Below, piece after piece: positions 1 to 7,815 of a DNA stretch of 64,000 nt (positions are counted from its first letter, which is position 1; every line of letters starts with the position of its first letter). Source of the DNA: Oscillospiraceae bacterium (lineage in GTDB: Bacteria > Bacillota > Clostridia > Oscillospirales > Ruminococcaceae); assembly GCA_022793675.1 (NCBI GenBank), contig JAAWDH010000010.1, positions 1-64,000 of the forward strand, given 5' to 3'. Under the pieces are notes generated by a model. The model searched no databases. It was given only the letters and a program-made list of their open reading frames with translations, and was not told where the DNA came from. The position numbers and the translations under genes are program-made.

Positions 1-130
1 GTGCGCACGCTTCCTGGCGAAAAAAGTTTTACTCGATTTTTTTCAAAAAATCGCGGGGGCCGGGGGCAGAGCCCCCTGGTCGCTTGCCGCAGCAAGCGAA
101 ACTCCCCCCGCGGCCACCCTCCGACGCGCA
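1..130. repeat. A-type arm of the palindromic repeat family, cut by the window edge
   Basis: From about base 11 the sequence reads CCTGGCGAAAAAAGTTTTAC, followed by a GATTTTTTTC/GAAAAAATC-like hairpin and a GGGGGC-rich palindrome (GGGGGCAGAGCCCCC). The same block occurs inverted at about 23509-23600, where it forms the outer arm of a complete element. This stretch is therefore the right arm of an element whose core lies outside the window. No coding function is supported. Confidence 0.75.
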
Positions 131-187
131 CAGCCTTCCGCTGCAAAAGGGAACCGCTGACAAATCCAAGCCCCTTTGCGCCCAGCG

Positions 188-230
188 CAAACTGAAAAAT
201 AAAAAAAGCGCGGCCCCGCAGGGCCGCAAG
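188..230 (-). terminator. Rho-independent terminator, end of the ABC exporter operon
   Basis: On the minus strand a GCGGCCC/GGGCCGC stem with a four-base loop is followed by GC and then a run of seven T, A and more T. It lies about 210 bases downstream of the last exporter gene, and no other minus-strand gene lies between, so it probably ends that transcript. Confidence 0.75.
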
Positions 231-249
231 ACCTCCTGAGAGCCCCCCA

Positions 250-440
250 TCGGGCCATTCCATGGCCCGACTCCGAAGCCTACCGCAGTTCGGGCGTCTG
301 GCGACCAGCCAAGACGCCCGAAAAAGCTTAGATAGGCCATGCAATGGCCTATTAGGGGAACTAGGCCATGCCTTTCCACAGCAGAAATCCGGCTTGCTGG
401 ATTTCCGGCGCAAACAGTCCGCGGCGACACGCCGCCCGGT
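250..440. repeat. Short palindromes and a partial B-type repeat
   Basis: Two small palindromes are visible, TCGGGCCA/TGGCCCGA at about 252-273 and AGGCCAT/ATGGCCT at 336-352. At about 378-412 the sequence CAGAAATCCGGCTTGCTGGA and its continuation matches a second repeat type that recurs near 8754-8796 and 13742-13780. Nothing protein-coding is supported between base 1 and the exporter gene end at 443. Confidence 0.6.
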
Positions 441-442
441 CG

Positions 443-2212
443 CTAGTCGCTTTTTTGGGACATATAGAGCTTGTAGTAATCGCCGCGCTTGGCCAGCAGT
501 TCTTCATGGGTGCCGCATTCGCTGATACCGCGGTTGGAGATATACATAATCTTGTCGCAGTTTTTGATTGTGGACAGCCGGTGGGCAATGATAAAGGAGG
601 TGCGCCCCTTCAAAAGCTCGTTCAAAGCTGTCTGGAGCTGACGCTCGGTCTTGGCATCGATGGAGGAGGTCGCTTCGTCGAGAATTAGAATTTTCGGATC
701 GCTCAAAAGGGTGCGCGCGAATGCAATCAGCTGCTTCTGGCCTTGCGAAAGGCGGCTGCCGCGTTCGTTGACCTGGGTTTCATAGCCTTCTTCCATCTCC
801 TCAATGAATTCGTCCGCGCAGACGGTATGGCAGGCACGCTTGATTTCCTCTTCGGTGGCGTTTAGTTTAGCGTAGCGGATGTTGTCAAGGATGGAGCCGG
901 AGAAGATAAAGCTGTCCTGGAGCATGATGCCCATCTGGGAACGCAGCGAGTGCAGGGTCACTTTGGAGATATCATGGCCGTCGATCAGCACCTGCCCGCC
1001 GGTCAGGTTATAGAAGCGGGAGATCAGGTTGACGACGGTGGTTTTGCCTGCGCCGGTCGGGCCGACCAGCGCGATGCTCTCGCCGGGCTTGACGTCGAAG
1101 GAAAGGTGTTCAAGGATGTTGATCCCTGGGACATAGGCAAAGGTCACGTCGTCAAAGGTGACGCCGCCTTCAATAGCCGGCAGTTCCGTCGCGCCTTCGC
1201 AGTCCTTGACCACAACTGGTTCGTCCATCATCTCAAAAATACGCTCAAGATAGGCGATAGAGTTGATGAAGGTGTTGTAGAGGTTGGAGAGGTTTAGAAG
1301 CGGCTGCCAGAAACGCGAGGCGTAGTTGGAGATAGCGACGATGGTACCGAAGGGTACAGCTGGCTGTAACACGAGGATGCCGACGATGTACATAGCGCCC
1401 AGAACCCAGACTGAGATATTATCGACGGTCACCCAGACGGTGTTGGAAACGGCCTGCGCTTTAATCCAGCTCCTGCGGTGGGCGTTGTTGAGCCGGTCGA
1501 AGATACCGGCGTTCTCCTCCTCGCGGGTGAACAGCTGGGTAATTTTTGCGCCGTCGATGGATTCCTGCATATAGGCGTTCATGTTGGAGCCTTTGTTGGA
1601 GACCTGCTGCCAGGAACGGCGCTGGGCGGGCTTGATAATAAAGATGACCAACAGGAACAGCGGCACGCCGGCGACAACGATTAGGGAGAGCTTGACGTGG
1701 ACGGCAAACATGAAGATAGCGATAAAGATGATGTTGAAGATTTCTAGGAAAAAGTTGATGATGCCGTTGGAGAGCATATCCGAAACGTTGTTGACATAAT
1801 GGATGACGCGGGTCAGGATTTTGCCCTGGGGGCGGTCGTCATAAAATTGGAAAGGGAGTTTTTGCAGATGCTCAAAAAGATCTTTGCGCATATCGTAGAT
1901 GATGCTCTGCCCCACCTGGGCCATAATCCGCGAACGCAGGGTGATCATCGCGATGGAAAGCAGGATGGTGGCGATGGTGACAAGGGTCAGGATGATCAGC
2001 TCGGACAGTTTCTTTTCAGGGATGGTGACGTTAAAGGCGCGCTGCAGAATAAGCGGGTAGAGCAGCGACGAAATGACGGAGATAACGCTGAACAGCAGCG
2101 CCAGCAGCATGGATTTGACGTGCTTTTTGGCGTAGACTGCCGCGCGGGCGAAATGCTTAATACTGAATGGGCTTTCTAGGGTTTCGTCGACGTCGTATTT
2201 GTTTCTTGCCAT
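443..2212 (-). CDS. ABC exporter half-transporter, catalytically complete subunit
   Basis: The 589-residue protein has a six-helix exporter membrane domain (roughly residues 30-320) followed by an ATPase domain. The ATPase has Walker A GPTGAGKTT (around residue 385), signature LSQGQ and Walker B ILILDEATSS with the normal catalytic Glu. It starts in a TAATG overlap with the stop of the upstream half-transporter, so the two are translationally coupled and almost certainly form a heterodimer of the BmrCD / TM287-288 / LmrCD type. Such exporters move drugs, lipids or peptides, and the substrate cannot be read here. The signature has Q in place of the second G (LSQGQ), which is common in one partner of heterodimers. 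The family is certain and the substrate unknown. Confidence 0.93.
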   Translation of the reverse strand: MARNKYDVDETLESPFSIKHFARAAVYAKKHVKSMLLALLFSVISVISSLLYPLILQRAFNVTIPEKKLSELIILTLVTIATILLSIAMITLRSRIMAQVGQSIIYDMRKDLFEHLQKLPFQFYDDRPQGKILTRVIHYVNNVSDMLSNGIINFFLEIFNIIFIAIFMFAVHVKLSLIVVAGVPLFLLVIFIIKPAQRRSWQQVSNKGSNMNAYMQESIDGAKITQLFTREEENAGIFDRLNNAHRRSWIKAQAVSNTVWVTVDNISVWVLGAMYIVGILVLQPAVPFGTIVAISNYASRFWQPLLNLSNLYNTFINSIAYLERIFEMMDEPVVVKDCEGATELPAIEGGVTFDDVTFAYVPGINILEHLSFDVKPGESIALVGPTGAGKTTVVNLISRFYNLTGGQVLIDGHDISKVTLHSLRSQMGIMLQDSFIFSGSILDNIRYAKLNATEEEIKRACHTVCADEFIEEMEEGYETQVNERGSRLSQGQKQLIAFARTLLSDPKILILDEATSSIDAKTERQLQTALNELLKGRTSFIIAHRLSTIKNCDKIMYISNRGISECGTHEELLAKRGDYYKLYMSQKSD

Positions 2213-3978
2213 TACTGCTCGCCTCCTTCCGTGGTACTTTCGGGCAGGTCGACGGCTTCCTGCAGGGTGCAGATTTCAGTATAATAGCCGCCAAGCTTGA
2301 CAAGTTCTTCGTGGGTGCCGATTTCCGAGATGCAGCCGTCCTTTAGGACGATAATCCGGTCGGCTTTTTTGGTGGTGGAAACGCGCTGGGCGACAATCAG
2401 CTTAGTGCAGGGGAAGTCGAGGGTGTTTAGGCTGTGCTGGATGAATTTTTCGGTTTCCATGTCCACAGCCGAGGTGGTATCGTCAAGGATTAGGATTGAG
2501 GGCTTGACGGCCAATGCGCGCGCCAGCGCCAGCCGCTGTTTCTGGCCGCCGGAAAGGCCGACGCCGCGCTCGCCCACCAGGGTATCGAAGCCGTCGTCCA
2601 TCCTGCCGATAAAGTCCGCGGCGGAGATTTCAGCAAAGTGTTTTACCTCGTCTTCGCTCATAGAAGAGTCGCCGTAGGCGATGTTGCCGTCAACGGTATC
2701 GGAGAAGAGGAAGACGTCCTGGGTGGCCATGCCGATGCCGCTGCGCAGCGATTTGAGGTCCCATTCCTTGACTGGCACGCCGTCGACGCTTAAGCTGCCG
2801 CCGGAGATGTCATAGAGGCGCGGGATCAGGCTTGCCAGCATCGTTTTGCCCGAACCGGTGTTGCCCATGATGGCGATGGTTTCGCCGGGGGCGATGTCCA
2901 GGGAAATATCGTGCAGCAGTTCCTGTCCGGAAAGCTTCAGCGATACATGGTCAAAGGTGATGCGGCCTTCAACCTTTTTACCAGCGTTTTTGCAGTCGGC
3001 GCGGTCCACGATCATCGGACGGGTGTAGTAGAGTTCGATGACCTTGTTGGCGCTGGCCATAAAGCGCTGGGTGTCGTTGAGGATGTTGCCCAACAGGCGC
3101 ACCGGGTTGGCAAAGGTCCAGGTCAGGCTGGAGAAAGCCATCAGGTCACCCAGGGTAATGCGGCCGTTCATCACAAACAGCCCCCCTACCAGCAGCACGA
3201 CGATCGTCAGCGACTGGGCGGCGAATTCGATAAAGGGGTAAAACTTCAGCCAGTAATAGGTGGCTTTGAGGTTGGCGTCGCGGTAATCGGCGTTGCGCTC
3301 ATCAAAGCGGCGGATTTCGTAATCCTCCTGGGCAAAGGCTTTGACCACTCGGTTGCCGGCGATGTTCTCCTGGGCCTGGGAGTTCATGACCGACAGCTTC
3401 TCCCGCAGGTTCTGGTACAGGGGGCGCACTTTGCGGGAGTATGTAAAGGAAATGAAGAAGATGGCGGGCAGGATGACGCACAGCGCCAATGTGAACAGCA
3501 CGTCGGTGCAAAGGAAATAAATCAGCACCGAGAAGAAAAGCACAAGGCTTTCCAAGGCCACGCGGGCGTCCCAAGAAGCCATGTGGCGGACCATATCCAG
3601 GTCGCCGGTCAGACGGGTCATCAGGTCGCCAGTGCGGTTTTTGTCATAGAAGCTCATGTCCTGCCGCTGCAGGTTGCGGTAAATAGCGGCGCGGATGTTA
3701 GCGGCAAGGCCGCTGCTGGATTTTTCGGCAAGGATGACCATCACATAGCCGATACCAGTGCGCAGCAAGGTAAAGCCGATAAGCAGGGCGACAAGGGGCA
3801 AAAGCAGACCCGTTTGGGAGTTGCCGTCCACGGGTACAAGGATCCTATCGACGATTTGCCGTGAAACGGTGGGATTGGCCAGCTGGAGCAGCGCCATAAC
3901 CACAACCAGGCACATGGAGGTCACAAACTGTTTGCGGTGGCCCTTCATGTTTTCCCACATCCACTTAAAGGGGAACAT
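2212..3978 (-). CDS. ABC exporter half-transporter, degenerate-site subunit
   Basis: This 588-residue exporter half-transporter begins at the ATG at 3978, the start served by a strong AAGGAAGGTGA ribosome site; an in-frame start at 4014 has none. It has a six-helix membrane domain and an ATPase with Walker A GNTGSGKTM, signature LSGGQKQRL and Walker B ILILDDTTS. The residue after the Walker B Asp is Asp instead of the catalytic Glu found in the downstream partner. This asymmetry is the hallmark of heterodimeric exporters with one degenerate ATP site. It is the first gene of a two-gene operon, with a palindromic leader and an extended -10 promoter about 100-180 bases upstream. Confidence 0.92.
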   Translation of the reverse strand: MFPFKWMWENMKGHRKQFVTSMCLVVVMALLQLANPTVSRQIVDRILVPVDGNSQTGLLLPLVALLIGFTLLRTGIGYVMVILAEKSSSGLAANIRAAIYRNLQRQDMSFYDKNRTGDLMTRLTGDLDMVRHMASWDARVALESLVLFFSVLIYFLCTDVLFTLALCVILPAIFFISFTYSRKVRPLYQNLREKLSVMNSQAQENIAGNRVVKAFAQEDYEIRRFDERNADYRDANLKATYYWLKFYPFIEFAAQSLTIVVLLVGGLFVMNGRITLGDLMAFSSLTWTFANPVRLLGNILNDTQRFMASANKVIELYYTRPMIVDRADCKNAGKKVEGRITFDHVSLKLSGQELLHDISLDIAPGETIAIMGNTGSGKTMLASLIPRLYDISGGSLSVDGVPVKEWDLKSLRSGIGMATQDVFLFSDTVDGNIAYGDSSMSEDEVKHFAEISAADFIGRMDDGFDTLVGERGVGLSGGQKQRLALARALAVKPSILILDDTTSAVDMETEKFIQHSLNTLDFPCTKLIVAQRVSTTKKADRIIVLKDGCISEIGTHEELVKLGGYYTEICTLQEAVDLPESTTEGGEQ

Positions 3979-4075
3979 TTTGAAAATCACCTTCCTTTTT
4001 TTACAGCAGGGCATACTGGCCAGGCGGCGGGAATAGGAATAGCCGTAGGAAGCCGCTTAAAGCCAAGCCTGCGAG

Positions 4076-4151
4076 AGGGTGTTTTTAAAGCCGCGTACAG
4101 CCCCTGCAGCCCGTCGGGGTTGCTGCATCGCGCTGCTTTAATAAACACCCT
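4076..4151 (-). promoter_or_regulatory. Long imperfect palindrome at the 5' end of the exporter transcript
   Basis: AGGGTGTTT at 4076-4084 faces AAACACCCT at 4143-4151. Inside these are AAAGC/GCTTT and an AGCCCC/GGGGTTGCT pairing, so almost the whole 76 bases can fold into one hairpin. The candidate -10 box lies immediately upstream on the minus strand, so the hairpin would begin at or near the first transcribed base. It could be a leader structure, an operator, or the remnant of a small palindromic insertion. The structure is seen directly; its role is inferred. Confidence 0.55.
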
Positions 4152-4152
4152 A

Positions 4153-4161
4153 ATTATACCA
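4153..4161 (-). promoter_or_regulatory. Extended -10 promoter of the ABC exporter operon
   Basis: On the minus strand the sequence TGGTATAAT is an extended -10 (TG-N-TATAAT). The -35 position is only TTTTC-like, which is compatible with an extended -10 promoter. It is the only good promoter-like sequence upstream of the exporter. Confidence 0.5.
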
Positions 4162-4376
4162 TCTGGGCAGAAAATGAAAAGGGGTTTTTAGAAAAAACAT
4201 TCACAAGCTTTGCAAGCTTTTTGCTGCAAAGTTTCACGGATTGGTCAAAAGGCTTTTTATGGAAGAAGAACGGCAAAACGGTGCTTCCCAGTGCAGAAGA
4301 CTGATAAAGGCCGCAGCTATCGAGAACTGCGGCCTTGCTTGGGATTTATGTATTAAATAAGGAAGAGGGCAGAAAA

Positions 4377-4652
4377 ATGGAATTTTTATCAAGGCTTTCC
4401 TTCTTTTTCCGCGATAGAGCAAAAAGGGCTAAGCAGCAGGATGAGGAGCGCGCAGCTTTGTTGGCGGCGCTCGACGACGCGATGCAGCGTAAGGAAATCG
4501 CCGAGCGCTATTTCAACGCTGTGTCGGAAGATGCGCTGATAATCCGCGCTGTATACGAAATGGAGGCCGCCGAAGCCCACTACAGGGCGCTGCTCTGCCA
4601 GGTACGCCAAGCGGGCCTGCGCCGGGAATACTGGGAGTACGACGCTTTCTGA
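4377..4652 (+). CDS. DUF2508 (YaaL-like) small protein
   Basis: The 91-residue protein starts at 4377, behind AAGGAAGAGG; an in-frame start at 4335 has no ribosome site. The core, with RAALLAALDDA, a spaced acidic/aromatic pattern and EMEAAEAHYRALL, is the DUF2508 signature (Bacillus YaaL). It is probably a soluble helical protein of unknown function. In many Firmicutes this gene sits beside recR and bofA; neither is present here. The last residues, EYWEYDAF and the stop, are read from the left edge of a palindromic repeat element, so the native C-terminus has probably been replaced. Confidence 0.8.
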   Translation: MEFLSRLSFFFRDRAKRAKQQDEERAALLAALDDAMQRKEIAERYFNAVSEDALIIRAVYEMEAAEAHYRALLCQVRQAGLRREYWEYDAF

Positions 4653-4726
4653 AGAAAGCTTAGCAAAGACTTTTAATCGCTAGGGTACACATCAGCCGCA
4701 GATTTGCAAGCCTACTGCGCCGATAA
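4636..4726 (+). repeat. Half copy of the palindromic element (left arm plus half core)
   Basis: It begins GTACGACGCTTTCTGAAGAA, continues through GCTTAGCAAAGACTTTTAAT to TCGCTAGGGTA, and ends with the half core CCTACTGCGCCGAT. It overlaps the last codons of the DUF2508 gene. The second half of the palindrome is missing. Confidence 0.85.
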
Positions 4727-4964
4727 CAGCTGCTGGCGGCCGTAAGCAGCACGGCCATCCAAAAGTAGAAATTGGTAAGAACGCTTTGCAGACAAACAGG
4801 GGCAGTGCAGTCCTTCCCCGCCAGCGCCAAAAATAACAGGCTCTGCTGATAAACGCCAGGAAAAGTGTGGGAAAACGCAGGCGTTCCAACGCCGTTCCGG
4901 CTGCCTGTTGGGAAAAAGTGCCGTACAAAAGGCGCGTCAAAAAAAGAAAAGAGGCGTCTAGAGC
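4653..4964. other. 312-base gap after DUF2508
   Basis: The first 75 bases belong to the half element. The rest contains one open frame on the minus strand (4692-4940), which lacks a plausible ribosome site and has no recognisable domain, and I do not call it. No structured RNA was recognised. Confidence 0.4.
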
Positions 4965-5333
4965 TTAAACCTCTTCAAAACTTTTATGATAGGGTTTGCC
5001 ATAGGTCAGATAATAACTACAGTAAAGGATAAACTCCCGCGGCTTTGGACGGGTGGGCAGGGTTGTGCCGATAATCTCATTCAAGCGGACGTTTTGGCCA
5101 TCCATCCAACAGTTGTTGGCGGCGCGGTTAATGGCGCGGATTACCGCAGTCTGCGGTTTGCCGGTCTTTTCCGCAGCTGGACTATAGACAGACTTGGTGA
5201 TATGGATAGCGCCGGGCACGGGGGTTTCCTGAAGCGCCTTGGCCGCGTAAAAAATAGCGTATGCCAGCGACTCGCTGCCAGGAAGGGAGATGCTGGGGCT
5301 GATTTCAGCAAGAAGATCCATGACCTGTTCCAT
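4965..5333 (-). CDS. Free-standing Spo0A C-terminal (DNA-binding) domain protein
   Basis: The 122-residue protein aligns along its length with the effector domain of Spo0A, the master regulator of sporulation. An N-terminal MDLLAEI helix matches the Spo0A DLLKEIG helix, then ITKSVYSPAAEKTG matches ITKVLYPDIAK, then a helix-turn-helix region AVIRAINRAANNCW, and finally KPREFI matches KPTNSEFI. There is no receiver domain, so it cannot be switched by phosphorylation in the usual way. The recognition-helix residues differ from the Spo0A TPSRVERAIRHAI pattern, suggesting altered or lost DNA specificity. The ATG has an AAAGGATG ribosome site. A perfect 0A-box lies about 215 bases upstream. It may act as a sporulation regulator or a Spo0A competitor; that part is inference. 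Confidence 0.8.
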   Translation of the reverse strand: MEQVMDLLAEISPSISLPGSESLAYAIFYAAKALQETPVPGAIHITKSVYSPAAEKTGKPQTAVIRAINRAANNCWMDGQNVRLNEIIGTTLPTRPKPREFILYCSYYLTYGKPYHKSFEEV

Positions 5334-5710
5334 AAAGACATCCTTTCACAAAAAATTCCTCCTTTTCGGAATGGTGTCCCTGCTGGAGCCAGCGTGACAG
5401 ATAAATTTTACTGGGTGCTGTAGGTCTGAAAATATGCGCTTTGTCCTGCCGAAGCCAACGCTGGCTTTGTATGCCGGCGTCTATAGGCCAACCCAGCAAG
5501 GACACTTTCCAGTTCAGAAGTATAATTATAATTTATAATAACACACTTTTCGACAAAAAATTGTTATTGGAATATATTGGATAATAAAAAACGTTATTTT
5601 CCATTAACAGACTAATTAGATATGATGATAGGTTGAACAAGCCATAAAACTGTCCTAAATGTCAAGCAGCCTGAAGCCGCAAAGCTCCAGGCTGCCTTAT
5701 CACAAGGGGG
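5334..5710. other. 377-base AT-rich intergenic region upstream of the Spo0A-C gene
   Basis: Bases 5515-5640 are much richer in A+T than the surroundings and contain TATAAT-like sequences on both strands and the 0A-box at 5547-5557. Bases 5664-5698 hold GCAGCCTG/CAGGCTGC, which could be a weak terminator for radC but lacks a clear T-run. No ORF is supported. Confidence 0.45.
5547..5557 (-). promoter_or_regulatory. 0A-box (Spo0A binding site)
   Basis: The minus strand reads TTTGTCGAAAA, identical to the published Bacillus 0A-box consensus with its core TGTCGAA. It lies in the AT-rich region upstream of the Spo0A-C gene, with TATAAT-like sequence 20-30 bases downstream on the same strand. This suggests that Spo0A or this paralogue controls the gene. 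Confidence 0.55.
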
Positions 5711-6430
5711 CTACTCCGGACTGATGACCCGGTCTACTGCCAAATACCCCATCTGCATCATAGAGGCGCAGCGGCCATCCCTGCCTAGGATAAAATGATC
5801 CAACAGCTGGATATCCAGGCTTTTCAGCACCTTGCGCAGGTTTTCCGTAAAACGGACATCCTGGTTGGAAGGATAGGCGTAGCCGTCGGGATGGTTATGG
5901 GCGAGGAGGATGTTATGAGAGCCGCAATACAGGACGATTTCGCAGAGGGCGCGTATATTGACCTCCGCGGCGGCAATATCGCCTTCGCTGATAACATCGC
6001 GGCGCAGCAGCTTGCAGCTGCTGTCCAAACAGAAAAGCATCACCGTTTCCCTAGTGCGTCCGGCAAAACACAGCTGCAAATACTCAGTAGCCTGATCGCT
6101 GCCGTTCAGCATGACCTGGCCCCGCTCATCCAGTTCGCTGACGATGATGCGGTTAAAGATTTCCGGTACCATATGGATCAGCATCGCAGCGTTGCGGGTC
6201 ATCCCTGACACAGAAGCCAGCCGGTCGATGCTAGTGCGGAACACCTGGGCAAAACTTCCAAAATCGTCTATCAGCTGGTGGGCAAGCTTGTTGGTATCCC
6301 GCTGGGGGATGCCAAAAAACAGCAGCAGCTCCAACACCTTGTGATAAGGGAAATGCTCCAGCCCCTTCTGACGATACTCTTCCTTCAGCCGTTCCCGATG
6401 ACCGGCATGGGGTTTGTCTTTCTGCGACAT
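5711..6430 (-). CDS. radC: RadC-family JAB/MPN+ metalloprotein
   Basis: I start this 239-residue protein at the Met at 6430, which opens MSQKDKPHAGHRERLKEEY, the usual RadC N-terminus, and drop an upstream extension. Helix-hairpin-helix-like sequence in the first 100 residues is followed by the JAB/MPN+ domain with the zinc motif HNHPDG and a downstream Asp (SNQD). RadC was named for DNA repair, but its biochemical role remains unsettled. It lies 19 bases downstream of spoIID and may be co-transcribed. All expected metal ligands are present. Confidence 0.9.
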   Translation of the reverse strand: MSQKDKPHAGHRERLKEEYRQKGLEHFPYHKVLELLLFFGIPQRDTNKLAHQLIDDFGSFAQVFRTSIDRLASVSGMTRNAAMLIHMVPEIFNRIIVSELDERGQVMLNGSDQATEYLQLCFAGRTRETVMLFCLDSSCKLLRRDVISEGDIAAAEVNIRALCEIVLYCGSHNILLAHNHPDGYAYPSNQDVRFTENLRKVLKSLDIQLLDHFILGRDGRCASMMQMGYLAVDRVISPE

Positions 6431-6449
6431 AAGGTCCTTCTTTCTTGCG

Positions 6450-7814
6450 TTATCCGATAGCAGTGCCAGGATAATAATGGGCAAGGATCTGTCTGTAGCC
6501 CCAGCCATCCTGAGCATAGCCTTCAGCGCCAGTTTGGCTCATGCCGACGCCATGGCCGTAGCCATTGGTAATGAAATTGAACTGCTGGCCGTCCCAGCTA
6601 ACGGTGAACGCATGGCTGCGGATACCATAGGAAAGCACATTTTCCCGCATCTGCCGGCCAGTCATCGTGTGGACGCTGCCGTCGGCGGCCGTCACTTCCA
6701 GCGACAGCACATAGCCGCCTGGCGACACCGACGCCACCTGCAGCCACCCTCCAGGGTTCCCGCTGTCTAAGGCAATACCCAAAAACTTTTCCAATCCCGA
6801 TTGGATCCGCGCGGCAGAAAAGGCCGCTTTGACATTGCGGTTGGCGCTGCTGGGGTCATGGGGGCTTTCCACCCGTGTCAAATAGCTGTAACCGTTGGCC
6901 CAGACCTCCTCGGAAGGGTTTGTCCACCCAGCCGAGCTGGCATGATAGGGCGTAAAAGCGATGCTGCCGCCGTAGTAGAGCGCTTCCCCCAGCACTGCCG
7001 AAACAGCGCCGCAGGTTTTCTGAGTGGGGGCGCGCATAGGCAGCGAAGCCGCGGCCCCCCTGGCGTTTTCATAACGGATGTAAGAATAAGCTGCCACAGC
7101 CTGCGCCTTCAGCGCTTCAGCATGGTAGCTGCCGCCCATCTCCGCCTCTACCACCTGGCAGAGTGCAGTATACAGATCCATCTCCTGCGACGCGCCGTTG
7201 ACCCGCATCGTAACAGTCTCGCCGGAAGCAGGACGCGAAGGCGGCACAGAAGAAGGTTCCGAAGAAGGGGCCACCGAAGAAGCCGACGACGCCGGCAAGG
7301 ATGGGGGCGGTTCCGGCGAGGCCGGCAGAGAGGATACAACAGACGGCTCTGACGGGACGGACGAAATAGGCGCTGAAGAAGGCGGCGGCGCTTCCGACGA
7401 AATAACAGGCGTTTCCTGGGAAGGGGGCGCTGCCTCTGACATTTCGGATTCCACAAAAGAGATTGGCGGCGCTGAAAGCGATGGGGCTGACGACGAAACC
7501 AAAGGAACCTCTTCAGAACTCTCCGCCACTGCTGAAGAAGGTTCAGCAGAAAAAACGTCAGCGCTTTCAGAGATGCCGCCCAGCAGGGAACTTTCCTCCA
7601 ACAAAGAACTGCTCCCTGTTAACGGGCCGTCCTCCCCAGGCCCGCCCTCCCCAATTGGGGTTTCGCCGCGGGAAACCTCTCCGCCTGCAATAACTGCCGC
7701 CGTCAGAACTGCCGGCTCGTCAGCAACCGTTACCGTATCGCTGGCAAAGGCAAACAGCACCATCAGCCCGCAAAGCACAACCGAAGCTGCCGAAGCTTGG
7801 ACAAAAGGCTTCAT
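6450..7814 (-). CDS. spoIID: SpoIID/LytB-type peptidoglycan lytic transglycosylase
   Basis: The 454-residue protein starts at 7814, one base after the stop of the preceding gene, so translation is coupled. A longer in-frame extension to 8399 is out of frame with the real upstream gene and is rejected. An N-terminal membrane anchor (SVVLCGLMVLFAF) is followed by about 150 residues rich in Ser, Pro and Glu, then the SpoIID catalytic domain. That domain has EAEMGGSYHAEALKAQAVAA with the catalytic Glu, and ends with GYGHGVGMSQTGA. SpoIID cuts glycan strands during engulfment of the forespore, working with SpoIIM and SpoIIP. The long low-complexity linker is not usual in Bacillus SpoIID. Confidence 0.88.
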   Translation of the reverse strand: MKPFVQASAASVVLCGLMVLFAFASDTVTVADEPAVLTAAVIAGGEVSRGETPIGEGGPGEDGPLTGSSSLLEESSLLGGISESADVFSAEPSSAVAESSEEVPLVSSSAPSLSAPPISFVESEMSEAAPPSQETPVISSEAPPPSSAPISSVPSEPSVVSSLPASPEPPPSLPASSASSVAPSSEPSSVPPSRPASGETVTMRVNGASQEMDLYTALCQVVEAEMGGSYHAEALKAQAVAAYSYIRYENARGAAASLPMRAPTQKTCGAVSAVLGEALYYGGSIAFTPYHASSAGWTNPSEEVWANGYSYLTRVESPHDPSSANRNVKAAFSAARIQSGLEKFLGIALDSGNPGGWLQVASVSPGGYVLSLEVTAADGSVHTMTGRQMRENVLSYGIRSHAFTVSWDGQQFNFITNGYGHGVGMSQTGAEGYAQDGWGYRQILAHYYPGTAIG

Positions 7815-7815
7815 C

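Larger units (their letters stand above)
3979..4376. other. 398-base intergenic region with exporter leader and promoter
   Basis: The gap separates the divergent exporter operon and the DUF2508 gene. It holds the leader palindrome at 4076-4151 and the minus-strand -10 at 4153-4161. Bases 4185-4376 lead into the DUF2508 gene; an AAGGAAGAGG ribosome site sits about 10 bases before that gene. I see no small ORF with a convincing ribosome site and no RNA family I recognise. Confidence 0.5.

Noticed and set aside
1-195. Open frame of 64 codons on the plus strand at the window start
   Set aside because: It lies within repeat and terminator sequence, starts with an alternative codon at the window edge and has no recognisable domain.
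2911-3864. Plus-strand 317-codon open frame opposite the exporter subunit
   Set aside because: Low-complexity shadow of a clear ABC gene, no start signal.
4692-4940. Minus-strand open frame of 82 codons
   Set aside because: No ribosome site, alternative start codon, no domain, and it ends inside a repeat element.
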